A stretch of DNA of 64,000 nucleotides from Streptococcaceae bacterium AF54-32pH5A (GCA_027682205.1 JAQDAD010000004.1:47340-111339); one strand, 5' to 3'; positions 32,827-44,116 are shown, counted from the first letter of the stretch. Notes: generated by a model not told the origin, from the letters alone. Numbers and translations: made by a program.

Positions 32827-33808
32827 TTTCGATAATTTTGTGGGCAATCAACTGACGGTAACAAATCTGTCTATTATTTTTCGCGTCATTGATAATCTGC
32901 AAAATCGTTTCAAATGATGTCCGTCCAAGTTCAAGACTGTTGATGTCGACATAGGCTACTAGGTCGAGTCGAGGGTTGACAGAGTCAAAACTCAAGACGG
33001 GAACATTTAATTGGTGTTTATTGATGTAGTCGCAAACCCCTTCAGCTAGAAGGCTATCGGTTGTGATGATGGCGTCAATCTGCGGATCATGATTAAATAG
33101 GAGTTCACTGAATTGATAACCTTTTTCTTCTAGAAATTCTGTTGCAAAGTAGGTAAGGTTAGTATCAATCGAAAGTTGGTGTTGTTTGAGTGCCAATTCG
33201 TAGCCTCTTAGACGGTCTTGTGTAACAAAAAGTTTCTTGGTTCCTCCGATAAAGGCAATTCTGCTACAGCCCTTTTTGATGAAATACTCAGTTGCATCAA
33301 AACCGGCTTGGACATTATCATTGTCGACAAGTGGGATAAAGGGTGAGAGGGATTTTCCGAGAATGAGGAAAGGGAACTGCTCATCCGCTACTAGTTTGAC
33401 TAGAGGATCTTCTTCTTCAGCGTAGAGGAAAATCAAACCGTCAACACGCTTACCATAAACCATCTGAGAAATAGCATTGAGACGTTCTTTTTCATCTTTC
33501 CCCGTTGCAATCTGAATAGCGTAGTGGTTTTCAGATGCGACTTGGGCGATCCCTCGTAGGACAGATGGGAAGAAAGGATTTTGGTAAAAGGCATCTGAGT
33601 CGTCAGGAAGCACCAGGCCGATAACTTGAGTATAGCTACTAACTAGACTACGAGCATTGAGATTGGGATGGTAGTTGAGTTCCTTCATAGCCTTGCGAAC
33701 TCGTTTTTTGGTTTCATCACTAATCGTTGATTTATTTTGAATGACGCGGGTTACGGTTGAAGGTGAGACACCTGCAGCCTTGGCCACATCTTTAATCGTA
33801 ACGGGCAT
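32822..33808 (-). CDS. malR: LacI-family maltose operon repressor MalR
   Basis: 328 residues. N-terminal LacI helix-turn-helix (TIKDVAKAAGVSPSTVTRVIQ) and hinge, then a periplasmic-binding-like effector domain (GLVLPDDSDAF, GRTSFETI). In S. pneumoniae MalR represses malXCD and malMP and is released by maltose. CGCAAACGTTTGCG operators of the LacI type stand at both target promoters in this window. It lies 9 bases after malA in the same unit. Confidence 0.93.
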   Translation of the reverse strand: MPVTIKDVAKAAGVSPSTVTRVIQNKSTISDETKKRVRKAMKELNYHPNLNARSLVSSYTQVIGLVLPDDSDAFYQNPFFPSVLRGIAQVASENHYAIQIATGKDEKERLNAISQMVYGKRVDGLIFLYAEEEDPLVKLVADEQFPFLILGKSLSPFIPLVDNDNVQAGFDATEYFIKKGCSRIAFIGGTKKLFVTQDRLRGYELALKQHQLSIDTNLTYFATEFLEEKGYQFSELLFNHDPQIDAIITTDSLLAEGVCDYINKHQLNVPVLSFDSVNPRLDLVAYVDINSLELGRTSFETILQIINDAKNNRQICYRQLIAHKIIEK

Positions 33809-33817
33809 AAAAATCTC

Positions 33818-34624
33818 CTATTTATGATAATCTGGATCACGGAAATGTGTCTTGTAAAAAATAGTGACCAGATACAGAACAAAAAGAATGTTTTGTACAG
33901 TGATAAGGGTTGTCATATTTTGGCCAAAAAGTCCCAAAACAAGCGTAATCAAAGTTGGCAATCCTAAACAGTTCAAGATAAAGTGGTAGCACTCTTTAAA
34001 GCTCCTAAATGAAAAGAGGCGTGATTTTTTGGTGATATAAAGGAGAAGACTAGCTCCAAGGGAGACAATGAAGAAATTCAATCCAAAGAGGAAGCTAGCA
34101 CCAAGGACGAGAAAGAGACTGATATAGATACGGTTCTGTTGGTACCAGTCTTTAGAAATAGCCTGGGTTAAAGCTTCCTTATTCTGGAAACTCTCCGTTT
34201 GAATCGCGTGGTAGCGAATGCGGGTCAATTCCTTGTTTTCCTTGCTGATGACGAGTTCTTCAGTATCAAAATGAAGTTGCAAATCCTTTGGCAATTCCTC
34301 GCTTGGACTTGGACCAATCAGAAGAGAAGCTTGCTGATTTTTAGTTCCAGAATAGCTCAGTTTTCCATCTACTATCTGCGCATTCTCTGACAAGTCCATG
34401 ATCGCTTCATCTGTCAGGGGAGTGTAGACATTATCAATAAAAGTATCCAGCGGATAGGTTTCCTGTGAGCTGTTTTGAATAGCAATTGGAACCATAGACA
34501 AGCTGATGAGGAAAATGCTAGTAAAGAGGAGTTGAAACCAGTTGAGTCCGAAACGTTTTGACAGGGGCTTACGAAATCCCCAGATACTAGTAAAATACGA
34601 GAATGGATATGGAAGCATAGGCAT
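33818..34624 (-). CDS. malA: MalA (DUF1189 membrane protein)
   Basis: 268 residues, DUF1189. An N-terminal membrane segment, an extracytoplasmic domain of about 110 residues, and three C-terminal membrane segments. Function unknown; in S. pneumoniae malA lies between malD and malR as here. Expressed with malR, separated from malD by a terminator and 174 bases. Confidence 0.85.
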   Translation of the reverse strand: MPMLPYPFSYFTSIWGFRKPLSKRFGLNWFQLLFTSIFLISLSMVPIAIQNSSQETYPLDTFIDNVYTPLTDEAIMDLSENAQIVDGKLSYSGTKNQQASLLIGPSPSEELPKDLQLHFDTEELVISKENKELTRIRYHAIQTESFQNKEALTQAISKDWYQQNRIYISLFLVLGASFLFGLNFFIVSLGASLLLYITKKSRLFSFRSFKECYHFILNCLGLPTLITLVLGLFGQNMTTLITVQNILFVLYLVTIFYKTHFRDPDYHK

Positions 34625-34779
34625 CTTTCTAAAAGTGTTTTCTATATGAGTAATATTATATAGAGAAATGTACTTTATTTCAAGTCTAGTAGATAAATTG
34701 CTTATTTAAAAGCGAATCTTGCTACTATTTGTGGTCTTGTGTCTAATCTTTCAACTTTACAAGCAAGATAAAAAATGAA

Positions 34780-34816
34780 AAAGGGTGGCGGGGATAGATT
34801 ATCCCTTGTCGCCACC
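34780..34816 (-). terminator. Terminator of the malXCD operon
   Basis: Minus-strand stem GGTGGC..GGGAT / ATCCC..GCCACC followed by CTTTTT, overlapping the malD stop. It should separate malXCD from malA-malR. Bases 34625-34779 hold no gene. Confidence 0.8.
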
Positions 34817-35641
34817 ACTTGTAAGTCCTGAAACAAAGTTCTTTTGTAGGAAGAAGAAGAGAATACAGATTGGAAGGGCGATGAGGATAGCACCTGCTGA
34901 GAAGTAGGCAATCTTCATGTTTTTCACGTTGTTAACGAAGGTTTGGAGACCAACGGCAACAGTAAAGTATTCTTTCTCACGAAGCAAGAAACTAGAGAGA
35001 ATGTAGTCTCCGAAAGGTCCCATGAAGGCCCATAGAGCTTGTACAGCCACCATTGGGCGAACAAGAGGGAGAACGATTTGCCAGAAGCGACGGAAGTGTC
35101 CTGCACCATCTAGTTTTGCAGATTCGTCTAGAGACATTGGCACGGTATCGAAGTAGCCTTTCATGAGCCAAGCATTCATCGGGATACCTCCACCGACGTA
35201 GAGGAAGATGAGGAACCAGCTATGGTTAAGGGCATTCAACATAAGGGCCATAACGAAGAAGGCTGTCAAGGCGGCCATAGTTGGCACCATTTGAATAATC
35301 AAGAAGAAGACCAAGCTTTGTTTACGTGCCAAGAAGTTGTAACGACTGTAAGCGTAACCTGCAAGTACAATGATACTAGTTTGTACAGCCATTGTAATAA
35401 AGGCAATAATCAAAGTATTAAGGTACCAAGTACCATACAAGGTTTCGGTGAAGAGCCCTTTAAAGTTATCAAAACTAAAGTCGACATTACCATCTAGTTT
35501 AAAGGCTACGACGTTACCAGTCTTGAAGGCTGACATAATGGTAATCAAAAGTGGATAGATAATGACAATTGATAGGCCAATCAAGTAGAGGTAAGTGAGG
35601 GTTTGAGTCAGTCTACGTTTGAGTTTGATTGAGTTATTCAT
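34799..35641 (-). CDS. malD: Maltodextrin ABC transporter permease MalD (MalG-like)
   Basis: 280 residues from the ATG at 35641, with GGAGGACG upstream; a 7-residue longer frame lies inside malC. Six membrane segments, and the EAA loop near 185 ([24 protein letters not shown]) that docks the shared ATPase, which is not encoded here. Forms a heterodimer with MalC. Confidence 0.93.
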   Translation of the reverse strand: MNNSIKLKRRLTQTLTYLYLIGLSIVIIYPLLITIMSAFKTGNVVAFKLDGNVDFSFDNFKGLFTETLYGTWYLNTLIIAFITMAVQTSIIVLAGYAYSRYNFLARKQSLVFFLIIQMVPTMAALTAFFVMALMLNALNHSWFLIFLYVGGGIPMNAWLMKGYFDTVPMSLDESAKLDGAGHFRRFWQIVLPLVRPMVAVQALWAFMGPFGDYILSSFLLREKEYFTVAVGLQTFVNNVKNMKIAYFSAGAILIALPICILFFFLQKNFVSGLTSGGDKG

Positions 35642-35642
35642 C

Positions 35643-36935
35643 TTAGACGTCCTCCATATCAAATGCGTGTAGTTTCTTGAATGCGATCATAGAGATAGAG
35701 ATGACAATGATAGAGATAATCAAGGTAACAGCTGCCGCCATAGAGTATTGTGGTGCTGTACCTGTTGTCAAACGGTAAATCCATGAAATCAAGATATCAG
35801 TTGAACCGGCTCCACCACCAACGCTACCAGGACCTCCGCCGTTGAAGAGGTACATGATAGAGAAGTTGTTAAAGTTAAAGGTGTATTGGCTGATCAATGT
35901 TGGTGCCGCAACAGCCAAGATCATTGGGAAAGTAATGTTGCGGAATTTTTGCCAAGCATTGGCACCATCGATGTAAGCCGCTTCATAGAGGTCGTTAGGG
36001 ATAGACTGCAAGATACCCAAGGTCAAAACGTAGATGTATGGGAATCCTAGCCAACCTTGCATCATAATCAAGGCAATCTTAGTCCAAGTTGGGTCTGTTT
36101 TCCAAGGGATAAGAGCACCGTCAAGGAAAGGAAGAACCTTAGACAAAAGAGGCAAGACTTGCGTATTGATGGCACCGACACTATCGTTAAACATGTTTGA
36201 GAATGTCAAGATAGTGATGAAGGCGGGAACAGCCCAAGGAAGAAGGAAAATAACACCAAAGATACGTTTTCCTTTGATAAATGGTTGGTTAGCAATGATA
36301 GCGGTGAAGATACCAATCACAATCTGCAAAGTAGAAGCAGACAAAGCCCAGATGATGGTCCAAGAAAGAACGGAACCAAAGGCTGAACGGAAGGTACTTA
36401 AGCTCCAGATGTTTGTGAAGTTCGTCAAACCAACCCAGTCCAACAATTTGTTTGGTGGCAAGTGTTGGAAGTCATAGTTGGTAAAGGCAATCATCAAGGT
36501 TACGATAACTGGGAAGATAATTGCAAATGTCATCGCTACATACGATGGGATAATCAAAAGATATGGGAATCCATTCTCATAAATACCTTTAATCATATCC
36601 TTGAAGGTACGAGCTACAGGAATACCGTTGTTGATACGTTTAGCAGTCGTATGTGCGTCCTTTATATTAAAGATATAAAAGAGCAAGTAAACGACAACAA
36701 AGATAGAGTGGAAGGCGCCACGAATCAGCATGAAAAGTGAATTGTCACGACCAGGTTTCACACCAAGTGTGATCAAATTGCTCAATTCAGGGGTTGCAAG
36801 TGTTAGAAAATACAGAACAAATAAAACGGTAACACCAAGGAAAATCAATCCTTTAGCTTTTTGTTTATTATAGATTTGTCCTAAACCAGGAATGATTGAC
36901 AGCAAGGCTGCTTTGCGAGGCTGTTGTTTTTCCAT
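35643..36935 (-). CDS. malC: Maltodextrin ABC transporter permease MalC (MalF-like)
   Basis: 430 residues from the ATG at 36935 (AAAGGAG upstream); the longer frame to 37019 runs through the intergenic hairpin. Eight membrane segments; the EAA loop ([21 protein letters not shown]) near 340 contacts the ATPase, normally the multi-sugar MsmK. Imports maltodextrins bound by MalX. Confidence 0.93.
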   Translation of the reverse strand: MEKQQPRKAALLSIIPGLGQIYNKQKAKGLIFLGVTVLFVLYFLTLATPELSNLITLGVKPGRDNSLFMLIRGAFHSIFVVVYLLFYIFNIKDAHTTAKRINNGIPVARTFKDMIKGIYENGFPYLLIIPSYVAMTFAIIFPVIVTLMIAFTNYDFQHLPPNKLLDWVGLTNFTNIWSLSTFRSAFGSVLSWTIIWALSASTLQIVIGIFTAIIANQPFIKGKRIFGVIFLLPWAVPAFITILTFSNMFNDSVGAINTQVLPLLSKVLPFLDGALIPWKTDPTWTKIALIMMQGWLGFPYIYVLTLGILQSIPNDLYEAAYIDGANAWQKFRNITFPMILAVAAPTLISQYTFNFNNFSIMYLFNGGGPGSVGGGAGSTDILISWIYRLTTGTAPQYSMAAAVTLIISIIVISISMIAFKKLHAFDMEDV

Positions 36936-37022
36936 GATTACTCCTTTCATAGGATGTGAGATAAAACTCGGATTCAACCGCAAGATACGTGTATCTGAAT
37001 AAGAAGCGTATCTATACATTCA

Positions 37023-37049
37023 AAGGGGGATTTCACTTCCACCCCCCTT
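37023..37049 (-). promoter_or_regulatory. Intercistronic hairpin between malX and malC
   Basis: Stem AAGGGGG / CCCCCTT with a 13-base loop and no long T run. A stable hairpin after malX could protect its 3' end or cause partial termination, giving more binding protein than permease. Inferred. Confidence 0.6.
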
Positions 37050-37060
37050 GAACAAATCAA

Positions 37061-38329
37061 TTAGTTACCAAATTTTTGTTGGATTGTTTCCTTGATCAAT
37101 GTTACAGCATCGTTAGCAGCTGTTTTAGCATCTTTCTTACCGCTTACAGTATCAAAGAGCATAGTTTTCGCTGGGTCCCAAACTGTTGACATTTGTGAGA
37201 TGTTTGGCATTGGTTGAGCGTTCTTGAACTGTTTGATAACAGCTGTAGTCAACTCATCGTTTTTACCTTCAGCGTAAGCACGAGCTTCAGTGTTTGCTGG
37301 GATTTCGTTCGTTGCATCGTAGAATGCTTTTTGTTGTTCAGTTGAAACAAGGAAGTCTACAAATTTTTGAGCGCCTTCAAGGTTTTTAGTGCTTGATGGG
37401 ATGATCCAAGCTTTACCTCCACCAAAGGCTTCGTAGTTTTTACCGTTTGGAAGAGTTGGGATAGTCGCAACACCGTAGTTTACTTTAGCATCTTTGAATG
37501 CTTGAGCTTTCCAAGGACCATCGATGATAGCAGCTGTTTTACCTTCTTGGAATTGAGTTTGGATCAAGTTTCCAGCACCTTCAGTATCTTGCATACCTTT
37601 AGGCCATTTTTCGTACCAAGTTTTAGCGTATTCGAGACCTTTGATTGCTCCGTCGTTAGCAAGACCGATGTCTTTAGGATTTTTACCGTTATCACCAAAT
37701 ACGTAAGCTCCGTTACCAGCAAGAAGTCCGTATGCGTAGTAGAAGTTAGTCCAGTCAGCTAGGAAGGCAGTAGTTTTGCCATCTTCACCAGCGAAAGCGT
37801 ATTTGCTATCTTTAGCAAGCTCTTCTAATTCAGCAAAAGTTTTTGGAGCTTCTTTGATCAAGTCTTTGTTGTAGTACATAACAAGAGACTCGATAACAGC
37901 TGGAGCACCATAGACTTTGCCACCAACAGTTACAAGAGATTTAGTTGTGTCGTCAGTTTTTGCTCCGTCGTTCAATGTAACTTCTGAAAGTTGTCCATCA
38001 GTACCAAGGCTACCTACGCGGTCGTATGGTGCCATCATAACATCAGGGGCTTTACCAGATTGGTTATCTAGTGAAAGGTTATCAAGCCCACCCATTTGGT
38101 CTCCTGTTTTGATGGTAACTTTTACGCCAGATTCTTTTTCGTAAGCTTTTGCAGCTGATTCAGCAAAGGCTTTGTATTGATCTTCGACGTAGAAAGTGAT
38201 TTCTTTTGCTTCAGATGAACCAGTATCAGCAGCTTTGTCAGCAGTTTTGCTTCCACAAGCTACCAAGAGCAAGCTAGCAAGAGTAGCAGTTCCGAGCACA
38301 GCAGCGCTCTTCATGAATTTAGATGACAT
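37061..38329 (-). CDS. malX: Maltodextrin-binding lipoprotein MalX
   Basis: 422 residues. Lipoprotein signal with lipobox LLVAC (Cys25), then a family 1 solute-binding fold (EITFYVEDQYKAF, APYDRVGSLG, the NYEAFGGGKAW and VDFLVSTEQQKAF segments). Delivers maltodextrins to MalC/MalD. Strong ribosome site (AGGAGGA). Highly biased codon use. First gene of malXCD, divergent from malQP. Confidence 0.95.
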   Translation of the reverse strand: MSSKFMKSAAVLGTATLASLLLVACGSKTADKAADTGSSEAKEITFYVEDQYKAFAESAAKAYEKESGVKVTIKTGDQMGGLDNLSLDNQSGKAPDVMMAPYDRVGSLGTDGQLSEVTLNDGAKTDDTTKSLVTVGGKVYGAPAVIESLVMYYNKDLIKEAPKTFAELEELAKDSKYAFAGEDGKTTAFLADWTNFYYAYGLLAGNGAYVFGDNGKNPKDIGLANDGAIKGLEYAKTWYEKWPKGMQDTEGAGNLIQTQFQEGKTAAIIDGPWKAQAFKDAKVNYGVATIPTLPNGKNYEAFGGGKAWIIPSSTKNLEGAQKFVDFLVSTEQQKAFYDATNEIPANTEARAYAEGKNDELTTAVIKQFKNAQPMPNISQMSTVWDPAKTMLFDTVSGKKDAKTAANDAVTLIKETIQQKFGN

Positions 38330-38371
38330 AGTGTATTCCTCCTAAAGAATAACAAAAATAATTTAATGAGA

Positions 38372-38428
38372 AAACGCAAACGTTTTCTTTTACGAACTTA
38401 GTATAGCACAAACAGAAAACGGTTGCAA
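38372..38428 (-). promoter_or_regulatory. malX promoter with MalR operator
   Basis: On the minus strand TTGCAA (38423-38428) and TATACT (38400-38405) are 17 bp apart; a LacI-type operator AAACGCAAACGTTTT (38372-38386) lies downstream of the start region, and GCTTGCAACCG overlaps the -35. 38430-38700 has no gene. Confidence 0.85.
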
Positions 38429-38709
38429 GCGTTTTTAGAAAAATTTTTAAAAAAATTTTAAGGTTTCAAATTTTTATCAATGCCTTTATATAGGTAAAAA
38501 CTTCAACTTTTAGGTTTTCTTGCTTTGAAAATATCTAAGGGAAACGATTGCGTTGATTTGATACATTTTTTAACAAAAATGAGGTTGTTTTTAATTTCAA
38601 CTATCTTAAATTAGAAAAACTTTATAAGAAAAGTGTTCATTTCATAAAATAACAGTGGAACCAAGATCCATTCAAAGAAAAAGAAATCAAAAAAAGTTTC
38701 TAAAACCGC

Positions 38710-38783
38710 TTGCATTTGTTTTTGAAATACGTTATACTTAAACCGACGCAAACGTTTGCGCCTTGATTTGCGCAACGTTTTAT
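38710..38783 (+). promoter_or_regulatory. malQP promoter with MalR operators
   Basis: TTGCAT (38710-38715) and TATACT (38733-38738), 17-bp spacing; perfect palindrome CGCAAACGTTTGCG (38747-38760) over the start point and a second half-match TTTGCGCAACGTTT (38768-38781). The layout mirrors the malX promoter. Confidence 0.88.
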
Positions 38784-38807
38784 TACAAAAATACATGAGG
38801 TGCTATT

Positions 38808-40325
38808 ATGAAAAAACGTCAGAGTGGTGTGTTGATGCACATCTCTTCTCTTCCAGGAGCTCACGGGATTGGATCATTTGGCCAAAGCGCCTATGATTTC
38901 GTTGATTTCTTGGTTCGTACCAAGCAACGTTACTGGCAAATCCTTCCTCTAGGAACAACTAGTTATGGAGATTCTCCTTACCAATCATTCTCAGCTTTTG
39001 CTGGGAACACACATTTTATCGACCTTGACATCTTGGTAGAGCAAGGTCTGCTCGAAGCTAGTGATCTTGAAGGTGTTGACTTTGGAAGCAATCCAGCAGA
39101 AGTTGACTATGCTAAGATCTATTATGCACGTCGTCCTCTTTTGGAAAAGGCGGTCAAACGTTTCTTGGAAGTGGGAGATGTCAAAGCGTTTGAGAAATTT
39201 GCTCAAGACAACCAATCATGGCTTGAACTCTTCGCAGAATATATGGCGATTAAAGAGCATTTTGACAATCTAGCATGGACAGAATGGCCAGATGCAGATG
39301 CTCGTGCTCGTAAAGCTTCAGCACTTGAAAGCTACCGTGAGAAATTGGCAGACAAGTTGGTTTACCACCGTGTGACTCAATATTTCTTCTTCCAACAATG
39401 GTTGAAATTGAAAGCATATGCTAACGAAAACCATATCGAAATCGTCGGGGATATGCCAATCTATGTAGCGGAAGACTCAAGCGATATGTGGGCAAATCCA
39501 CATCTCTTTAAAACAGAAGAAAACGGAAAAGCGACTCACATTGCAGGTTGCCCTCCAGATGAGTTTTCTGCGGATGGTCAACTTTGGGGGAACCCAATCT
39601 ATGACTGGGAAGCAATGGACCAAGACGGCTACAAATGGTGGATTGAACGCTTGCGCGAAAGTTTCAAGATTTATGACATCGTTCGTATCGACCACTTCCG
39701 TGGTTTCGAATCTTACTGGGAAATTCCTGCTGGTTCCGATACAGCAGCCCCTGGTAAATGGGTGAAAGGTCCTGGCTACAAGCTTTTTGCAGCCGTTAAG
39801 GAAGAGCTTGGTGAGCTAAACATCATCGCAGAAGACCTTGGTTTCATGACAGATGAGGTTATCGAGCTGCGCGAACGTACTGGCTTCCCAGGGATGAAGA
39901 TTCTTCAATTTGCCTTTAATCCAGAAGACGAAAGTATCGATAGCCCACACTTGGCACCTGCTAACTCTGTTATGTACACAGGAACACATGATAACAATAC
40001 GGTCCTTGGTTGGTACCGTAATGAGATCGACGATCCAACTCGTGAGTATATGGCCCGTTACACCAACCGTAAAGAGTATGAAACCGTGCCACACGCAATG
40101 CTTCGCACAGTATTTTCATCAGTGAGCTTTATGGCTATCGCTACCATGCAAGACTTGCTAGAATTGGATGAGGCGGCTCGCATGAACTACCCATCTACTC
40201 TTGGTGGAAACTGGTCTTGGCGTATGACAGCAGACCAACTCACGCCAGCTGTTGAAGAAACTTTGCTTGATTTGACTACAATTTATCGCCGAATTAATGA
40301 AAATTTGGTAGAATTAAAGAAATAA
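38808..40325 (+). CDS. malQ: 4-alpha-glucanotransferase (amylomaltase)
   Basis: 505 residues, GH77. Family segments: [41 protein letters not shown] with the nucleophile Asp region, [10 protein letters not shown] with the acid/base Glu, and [11 protein letters not shown]. It rearranges maltodextrins to longer chains and glucose; called malM in pneumococcus. First gene of malQP. Confidence 0.96.
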   Translation: MKKRQSGVLMHISSLPGAHGIGSFGQSAYDFVDFLVRTKQRYWQILPLGTTSYGDSPYQSFSAFAGNTHFIDLDILVEQGLLEASDLEGVDFGSNPAEVDYAKIYYARRPLLEKAVKRFLEVGDVKAFEKFAQDNQSWLELFAEYMAIKEHFDNLAWTEWPDADARARKASALESYREKLADKLVYHRVTQYFFFQQWLKLKAYANENHIEIVGDMPIYVAEDSSDMWANPHLFKTEENGKATHIAGCPPDEFSADGQLWGNPIYDWEAMDQDGYKWWIERLRESFKIYDIVRIDHFRGFESYWEIPAGSDTAAPGKWVKGPGYKLFAAVKEELGELNIIAEDLGFMTDEVIELRERTGFPGMKILQFAFNPEDESIDSPHLAPANSVMYTGTHDNNTVLGWYRNEIDDPTREYMARYTNRKEYETVPHAMLRTVFSSVSFMAIATMQDLLELDEAARMNYPSTLGGNWSWRMTADQLTPAVEETLLDLTTIYRRINENLVELKK

Positions 40326-40347
40326 GACATTATCAGGAGACACAAAA

Positions 40348-42606
40348 ATGTTACCATTAAAAGAATTTGTACAAAAGCGTTACAATAAAACCATTGCAGA
40401 ATGTAGCAATGAAGAGCTTTACCTTGCTCTTCTCAACTACAGCAAGCTTGCTAGCAGTCAAAAACCAGTCAACACTGGTAAGAAGAAAGTTTACTACATC
40501 TCAGCTGAGTTCTTGATCGGTAAACTCTTGTCAAACAACTTGATTAACCTTGGTCTTTATGACGATGTGAAAAAAGAACTTGCTGATGCCGGTAAAGAGT
40601 TGATCGAAATTGAAGAAGTAGAATTGGAACCATCACTTGGTAACGGTGGTTTGGGACGTTTGGCAGCCTGCTTTATCGACTCAATCGCTACACTTGGTTT
40701 GAATGGTGACGGTGTTGGTTTGAACTACCACTTCGGTCTTTTCCAACAAGTTCTTAAAAACAACCAACAAGAAACTATTCCAAATGCTTGGTTGACAGAG
40801 CAAAACTGGTTGGTTCGCTCAAGCCGTAGCTACCAAGTGCCATTCGCACACTTCACATTGACATCTACTCTTTACGATATTGATGTACCTGGTTACAAGA
40901 CAGCTACTAAAAATCGCTTGCGTTTGTTTGACTTGGATTCAGTTGATTCTTCTATCATCGAAGATGGTATCAACTTTGACAAGACAGATATCGCTCGCAA
41001 CTTGACTCTCTTCCTTTACCCAGACGATAGCGACAAGCAAGGTGAATTGCTCCGTATCTTCCAACAATACTTCATGGTTTCAAACGGTGCGCAATTGATC
41101 ATCGATGAAGCAATCGAAAAAGGAAGCAACTTGCATGACCTTGCGGACTACGCAGTTGTACAAATCAACGATACTCACCCATCAATGGTGATCCCTGAAT
41201 TGATCCGTCTTTTGACTGCGCGTGGTATCGAGCTTGACGAAGCAATCTCTATCGTTCGTAGCATGACTGCCTACACTAACCATACAATCCTTGCTGAAGC
41301 CCTTGAAAAATGGCCTCTTGAATTCTTGGAAGAAGTGGTTCCTCACTTGGTACCAATCATCAAAGAATTGGATCGCCGTGTGAAAGCAGAATACAAAGAT
41401 CCAGCTGTTCAAATCATTGATGAAAACGACCGTGTACACATGGCTCACATGGATATCCACTATGGATACAGCGTGAACGGGGTGGCAGCACTCCACACTG
41501 AGATCTTGAAGAATTCAGAGTTGAAAGCTTTCTACGACATCTACCCAGAAAAATTCAACAACAAAACAAACGGTATCACATTCCGCCGTTGGCTCATGCA
41601 TGCCAATCCAAGACTGTCTCACTACTTGGATGAGATTATTGGAGAGGGATGGCACCATGAAGCAGATGAGCTTGAAAAACTCTTGTCATACGAAGACAAG
41701 GCTGCTGTCAAAGAAAAATTGGAAAGCATCAAGGCTCACAACAAACGTAAATTGGCTCGTCACTTGAAAGATCACCAAGGTGTGGAAATCAATACAAACT
41801 CTATCTTTGATATCCAAATCAAACGTCTTCACGAGTACAAACGCCAACAAATGAACGCTTTGTATGTCATCCACAAATACCTTGATATCAAGGCTGGTAA
41901 CATCCCTGCTCGTCCAATCACAGTCTTCTTTGGTGGTAAAGCAGCTCCTGCCTACACAATCGCCCAAGACATCATTCACTTGATCCTTTGCTTGTCAGAA
42001 GTGATTGCAAATGATCCAGAAGTAGCTCCACATTTGCAAGTGGTTATGGTTGAAAACTACAACGTTACTGCAGCAAGCTTCCTCATCCCAGCATGTGATA
42101 TCTCAGAACAAATCTCACTTGCTTCTAAAGAAGCTTCAGGTACTGGTAACATGAAATTCATGTTGAACGGAGCTTTGACTCTTGGTACTATGGACGGTGC
42201 TAACGTGGAAATCGCTGAGTTGGTTGGCGACGAAAACATCTACATCTTCGGTGAAGATTCAGAAACTGTTATCGACCTTTACGCAAAAGCAGCTTACAAA
42301 TCAAGCGAATTCTATGCTCGTAAAGCCATCAAACCATTGGTTGACTTCATCGTCAGCGACGCTGTTCTTGCAGTAGGTAAGAAAGAGCGCTTGGAACGTC
42401 TTTACAACGAGTTAATCAACAAAGACTGGTTCATGACTCTCCTTGACTTGGAAGACTACATCAAGGTGAAAGAGCAAATGTTGGCTGACTACGAAGACCG
42501 TGACGCATGGTTGGATAAAGTTATCGTTAACATTTCTAAAGCAGGATTCTTCTCATCTGACCGTACAATTGCTCAGTACAACGAAGATATTTGGCACTTG
42601 AACTAA
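40348..42606 (+). CDS. malP: Maltodextrin/glycogen phosphorylase
   Basis: 752 residues, GT35. The pyridoxal-phosphate lysine lies in [20 protein letters not shown]; the substrate loops [12 protein letters not shown] and RMAHMDI-like segments are present. It releases glucose 1-phosphate from maltodextrins. It follows malQ after 22 bases in one operon. Its original terminator is split by the IS element that follows. Confidence 0.96.
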   Translation: MLPLKEFVQKRYNKTIAECSNEELYLALLNYSKLASSQKPVNTGKKKVYYISAEFLIGKLLSNNLINLGLYDDVKKELADAGKELIEIEEVELEPSLGNGGLGRLAACFIDSIATLGLNGDGVGLNYHFGLFQQVLKNNQQETIPNAWLTEQNWLVRSSRSYQVPFAHFTLTSTLYDIDVPGYKTATKNRLRLFDLDSVDSSIIEDGINFDKTDIARNLTLFLYPDDSDKQGELLRIFQQYFMVSNGAQLIIDEAIEKGSNLHDLADYAVVQINDTHPSMVIPELIRLLTARGIELDEAISIVRSMTAYTNHTILAEALEKWPLEFLEEVVPHLVPIIKELDRRVKAEYKDPAVQIIDENDRVHMAHMDIHYGYSVNGVAALHTEILKNSELKAFYDIYPEKFNNKTNGITFRRWLMHANPRLSHYLDEIIGEGWHHEADELEKLLSYEDKAAVKEKLESIKAHNKRKLARHLKDHQGVEINTNSIFDIQIKRLHEYKRQQMNALYVIHKYLDIKAGNIPARPITVFFGGKAAPAYTIAQDIIHLILCLSEVIANDPEVAPHLQVVMVENYNVTAASFLIPACDISEQISLASKEASGTGNMKFMLNGALTLGTMDGANVEIAELVGDENIYIFGEDSETVIDLYAKAAYKSSEFYARKAIKPLVDFIVSDAVLAVGKKERLERLYNELINKDWFMTLLDLEDYIKVKEQMLADYEDRDAWLDKVIVNISKAGFFSSDRTIAQYNEDIWHLN

Positions 42607-42699
42607 GATTCATTACATGAGACTATAAAACAAAACGCATCTTGTGACCTGCACCCCAAAAGTTAGACAGAAAAAATCTAACTTTTGGGGTGTTTTATT

Positions 42700-43236
42700 A
42701 TGAAATTGAGTTATGAGGATAAAGTTCAGATCTATGAACTTAGAAAACAAGGATATAGCTTAGAGAAGCTTTCAAATAAATTTGGGATAAACAATTCTAA
42801 TCTTAGGTACATGATTAAATTGATTGATCGTTACGGAATGGAGTTCGTCAAAAAAGGAAAAAATCGTTACTATTCTCCTGATTTAAAACAAGAATTGATT
42901 AATAAAGTCTTACATAAAGGCTGGACTAAAGATAGAGTTTCTCTTGAATACGGTCTCCCAAGTCGTACGATACTTCTTAACTGGCTAGCACAATACAAGA
43001 AAAACGGGTATACTATTCTTGAGAAAATAAGAGGGAGAGTACCTAAAATGGGACGTAAACGGAAGAAAACTTGGGAAGAAATGACAGAACTAGAGCGACT
43101 CCAAGAGGAGAATGAACGCTTACGGACTGAGGTGGCTTACCTAAAAAAGTTAAAAGAGTTAGAGGAAAGGGACGAAGCCTTAGAGCGAGAAAAGCAGAGA
43201 CAGTTAGAGAAATGGTTTCAGGAGGATTTCGACTAG
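42700..43236 (+). CDS. IS3-family transposase OrfA
   Basis: 178 residues from ATG 42700. Two helix-turn-helix domains (YSLEKLSNKFGINNSNLRYMI and WTKDRVSLEYGLPSRTILLNW) bind the ends, followed by a leucine-zipper-like coiled coil (about 125-170). Ends in frame with an overlap into OrfB of 25 bases. Confidence 0.92.
   Translation: MKLSYEDKVQIYELRKQGYSLEKLSNKFGINNSNLRYMIKLIDRYGMEFVKKGKNRYYSPDLKQELINKVLHKGWTKDRVSLEYGLPSRTILLNWLAQYKKNGYTILEKIRGRVPKMGRKRKKTWEEMTELERLQEENERLRTEVAYLKKLKELEERDEALEREKQRQLEKWFQEDFD
43143..43149 (+). promoter_or_regulatory. Programmed -1 frameshift site A AAA AAG
   Basis: The heptamer is in the correct OrfA phase (CTA AAA AAG). The -1 frame is free of stops from here to the OrfB ATG at 43212, so a fused OrfAB transposase can be made. 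Confidence 0.8.
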
Positions 43237-44051
43237 ATTTTCTTCTTGAAACAGCACGTTTAGCTCGTTCAACTTACTATTATCAGTTGAAGGAACTAGA
43301 TGGGTTTGATAAAGATAAAGAGCTTAAAACCGAAATTCAGGCCATTTATAATGACCATAAAGGAAATTATGGCTATCGGAGAGTTACTCTTGAACTAAGA
43401 AATCGCGGATTTACAGTGAATCATAAGAAAGTTCAACGTCTGATGAAGGTCCTTGGTTTAACAGCTCGAATTCGTCGCAAACGAAAGTATTCTTCCTACC
43501 AAGGAGAGATTGGCAAGAAAGCAGAAAATCTCATTCAACGCCAGTTTGAAGTATCAAGGCCAATGGAAAAATGCTATACGGATGTGACAGAATTTGCCAT
43601 TCAAAATGGCGCTCAGAAACTGTATTTATCGCCTGTTTTAGATGGCTTTAACAGCGAAATTATTGCTTATCATCTTTCTACTTCGCCCAACTTAGAACAA
43701 GTGAAGAGTATGCTAGAACAGGCCTTTACAGAGAAACACTATGAGAATACCATTCTCCATAGTGACCAAGGTTGGCAATACCAACACGACTCTTATCATC
43801 GGTTCCTAGAGAGTAAGGGAATTCAAGCATCCATGTCACGTAAAGGTAACAGCCCAGACAACGGTATGATGGAGTCCTTCTTTGGCATTCTGAAATCGGA
43901 GATGTTTTATGGTTATGAGAAGTCATTTCGGTCGCTTAACCAATTGGAACAAGCTATTGTAGACTATATTGATTACTACAACAATAAACGAATTAAGGCA
44001 AAACTAAAAGGACTCAGTCCTGTGCAATACAGAACTAAATCCTTCACTTAA
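43212..44051 (+). CDS. IS3-family transposase OrfB (DDE integrase core)
   Basis: 279 residues. HTH_21 region (GNYGYRRVTLELRNRGF), then the rve core with DDE residues in CYTDVTEF, LHSDQGWQY and NGMMESFFGILKSE. Normally made as the C-terminal part of the OrfAB fusion. Confidence 0.93.
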   Translation: MVSGGFRLDFLLETARLARSTYYYQLKELDGFDKDKELKTEIQAIYNDHKGNYGYRRVTLELRNRGFTVNHKKVQRLMKVLGLTARIRRKRKYSSYQGEIGKKAENLIQRQFEVSRPMEKCYTDVTEFAIQNGAQKLYLSPVLDGFNSEIIAYHLSTSPNLEQVKSMLEQAFTEKHYENTILHSDQGWQYQHDSYHRFLESKGIQASMSRKGNSPDNGMMESFFGILKSEMFYGYEKSFRSLNQLEQAIVDYIDYYNNKRIKAKLKGLSPVQYRTKSFT

Positions 44052-44116
44052 ATTATTTGTCTAACTTTTTGGGGTCAGTACATTGAAAAGGTGCGTTTTT
44101 TCGTATTTAAACTAAT

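Larger units (their letters stand above)
42645..44083 (+). mobile_element. IS3-family insertion sequence (IS150 group, IS861-like), 1,439 bp
   Basis: Ends TGACCTGCACCCCAAAAG and, inverted, TGTACTGACCCCAAAAAG; both continue into GTTAGACA. A 3-bp target duplication TTG flanks it (42642-42644 and 44084-44086). Two overlapping frames encode OrfA and OrfB. Ends, reading frames and the shift site all look intact, so it may be active. Confidence 0.93.
42632..44105 (+). terminator. malP terminator split by an IS element
   Basis: Left half AAAACGCATCTTG (42632-42644) and right half TTGAAAAGGTGCGTTTTTT (44084-44102) would together form stem AAAACGCAtCTT / AAGgTGCGTTTT plus T run if the IS and one TTG copy are removed. 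Confidence 0.85.
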
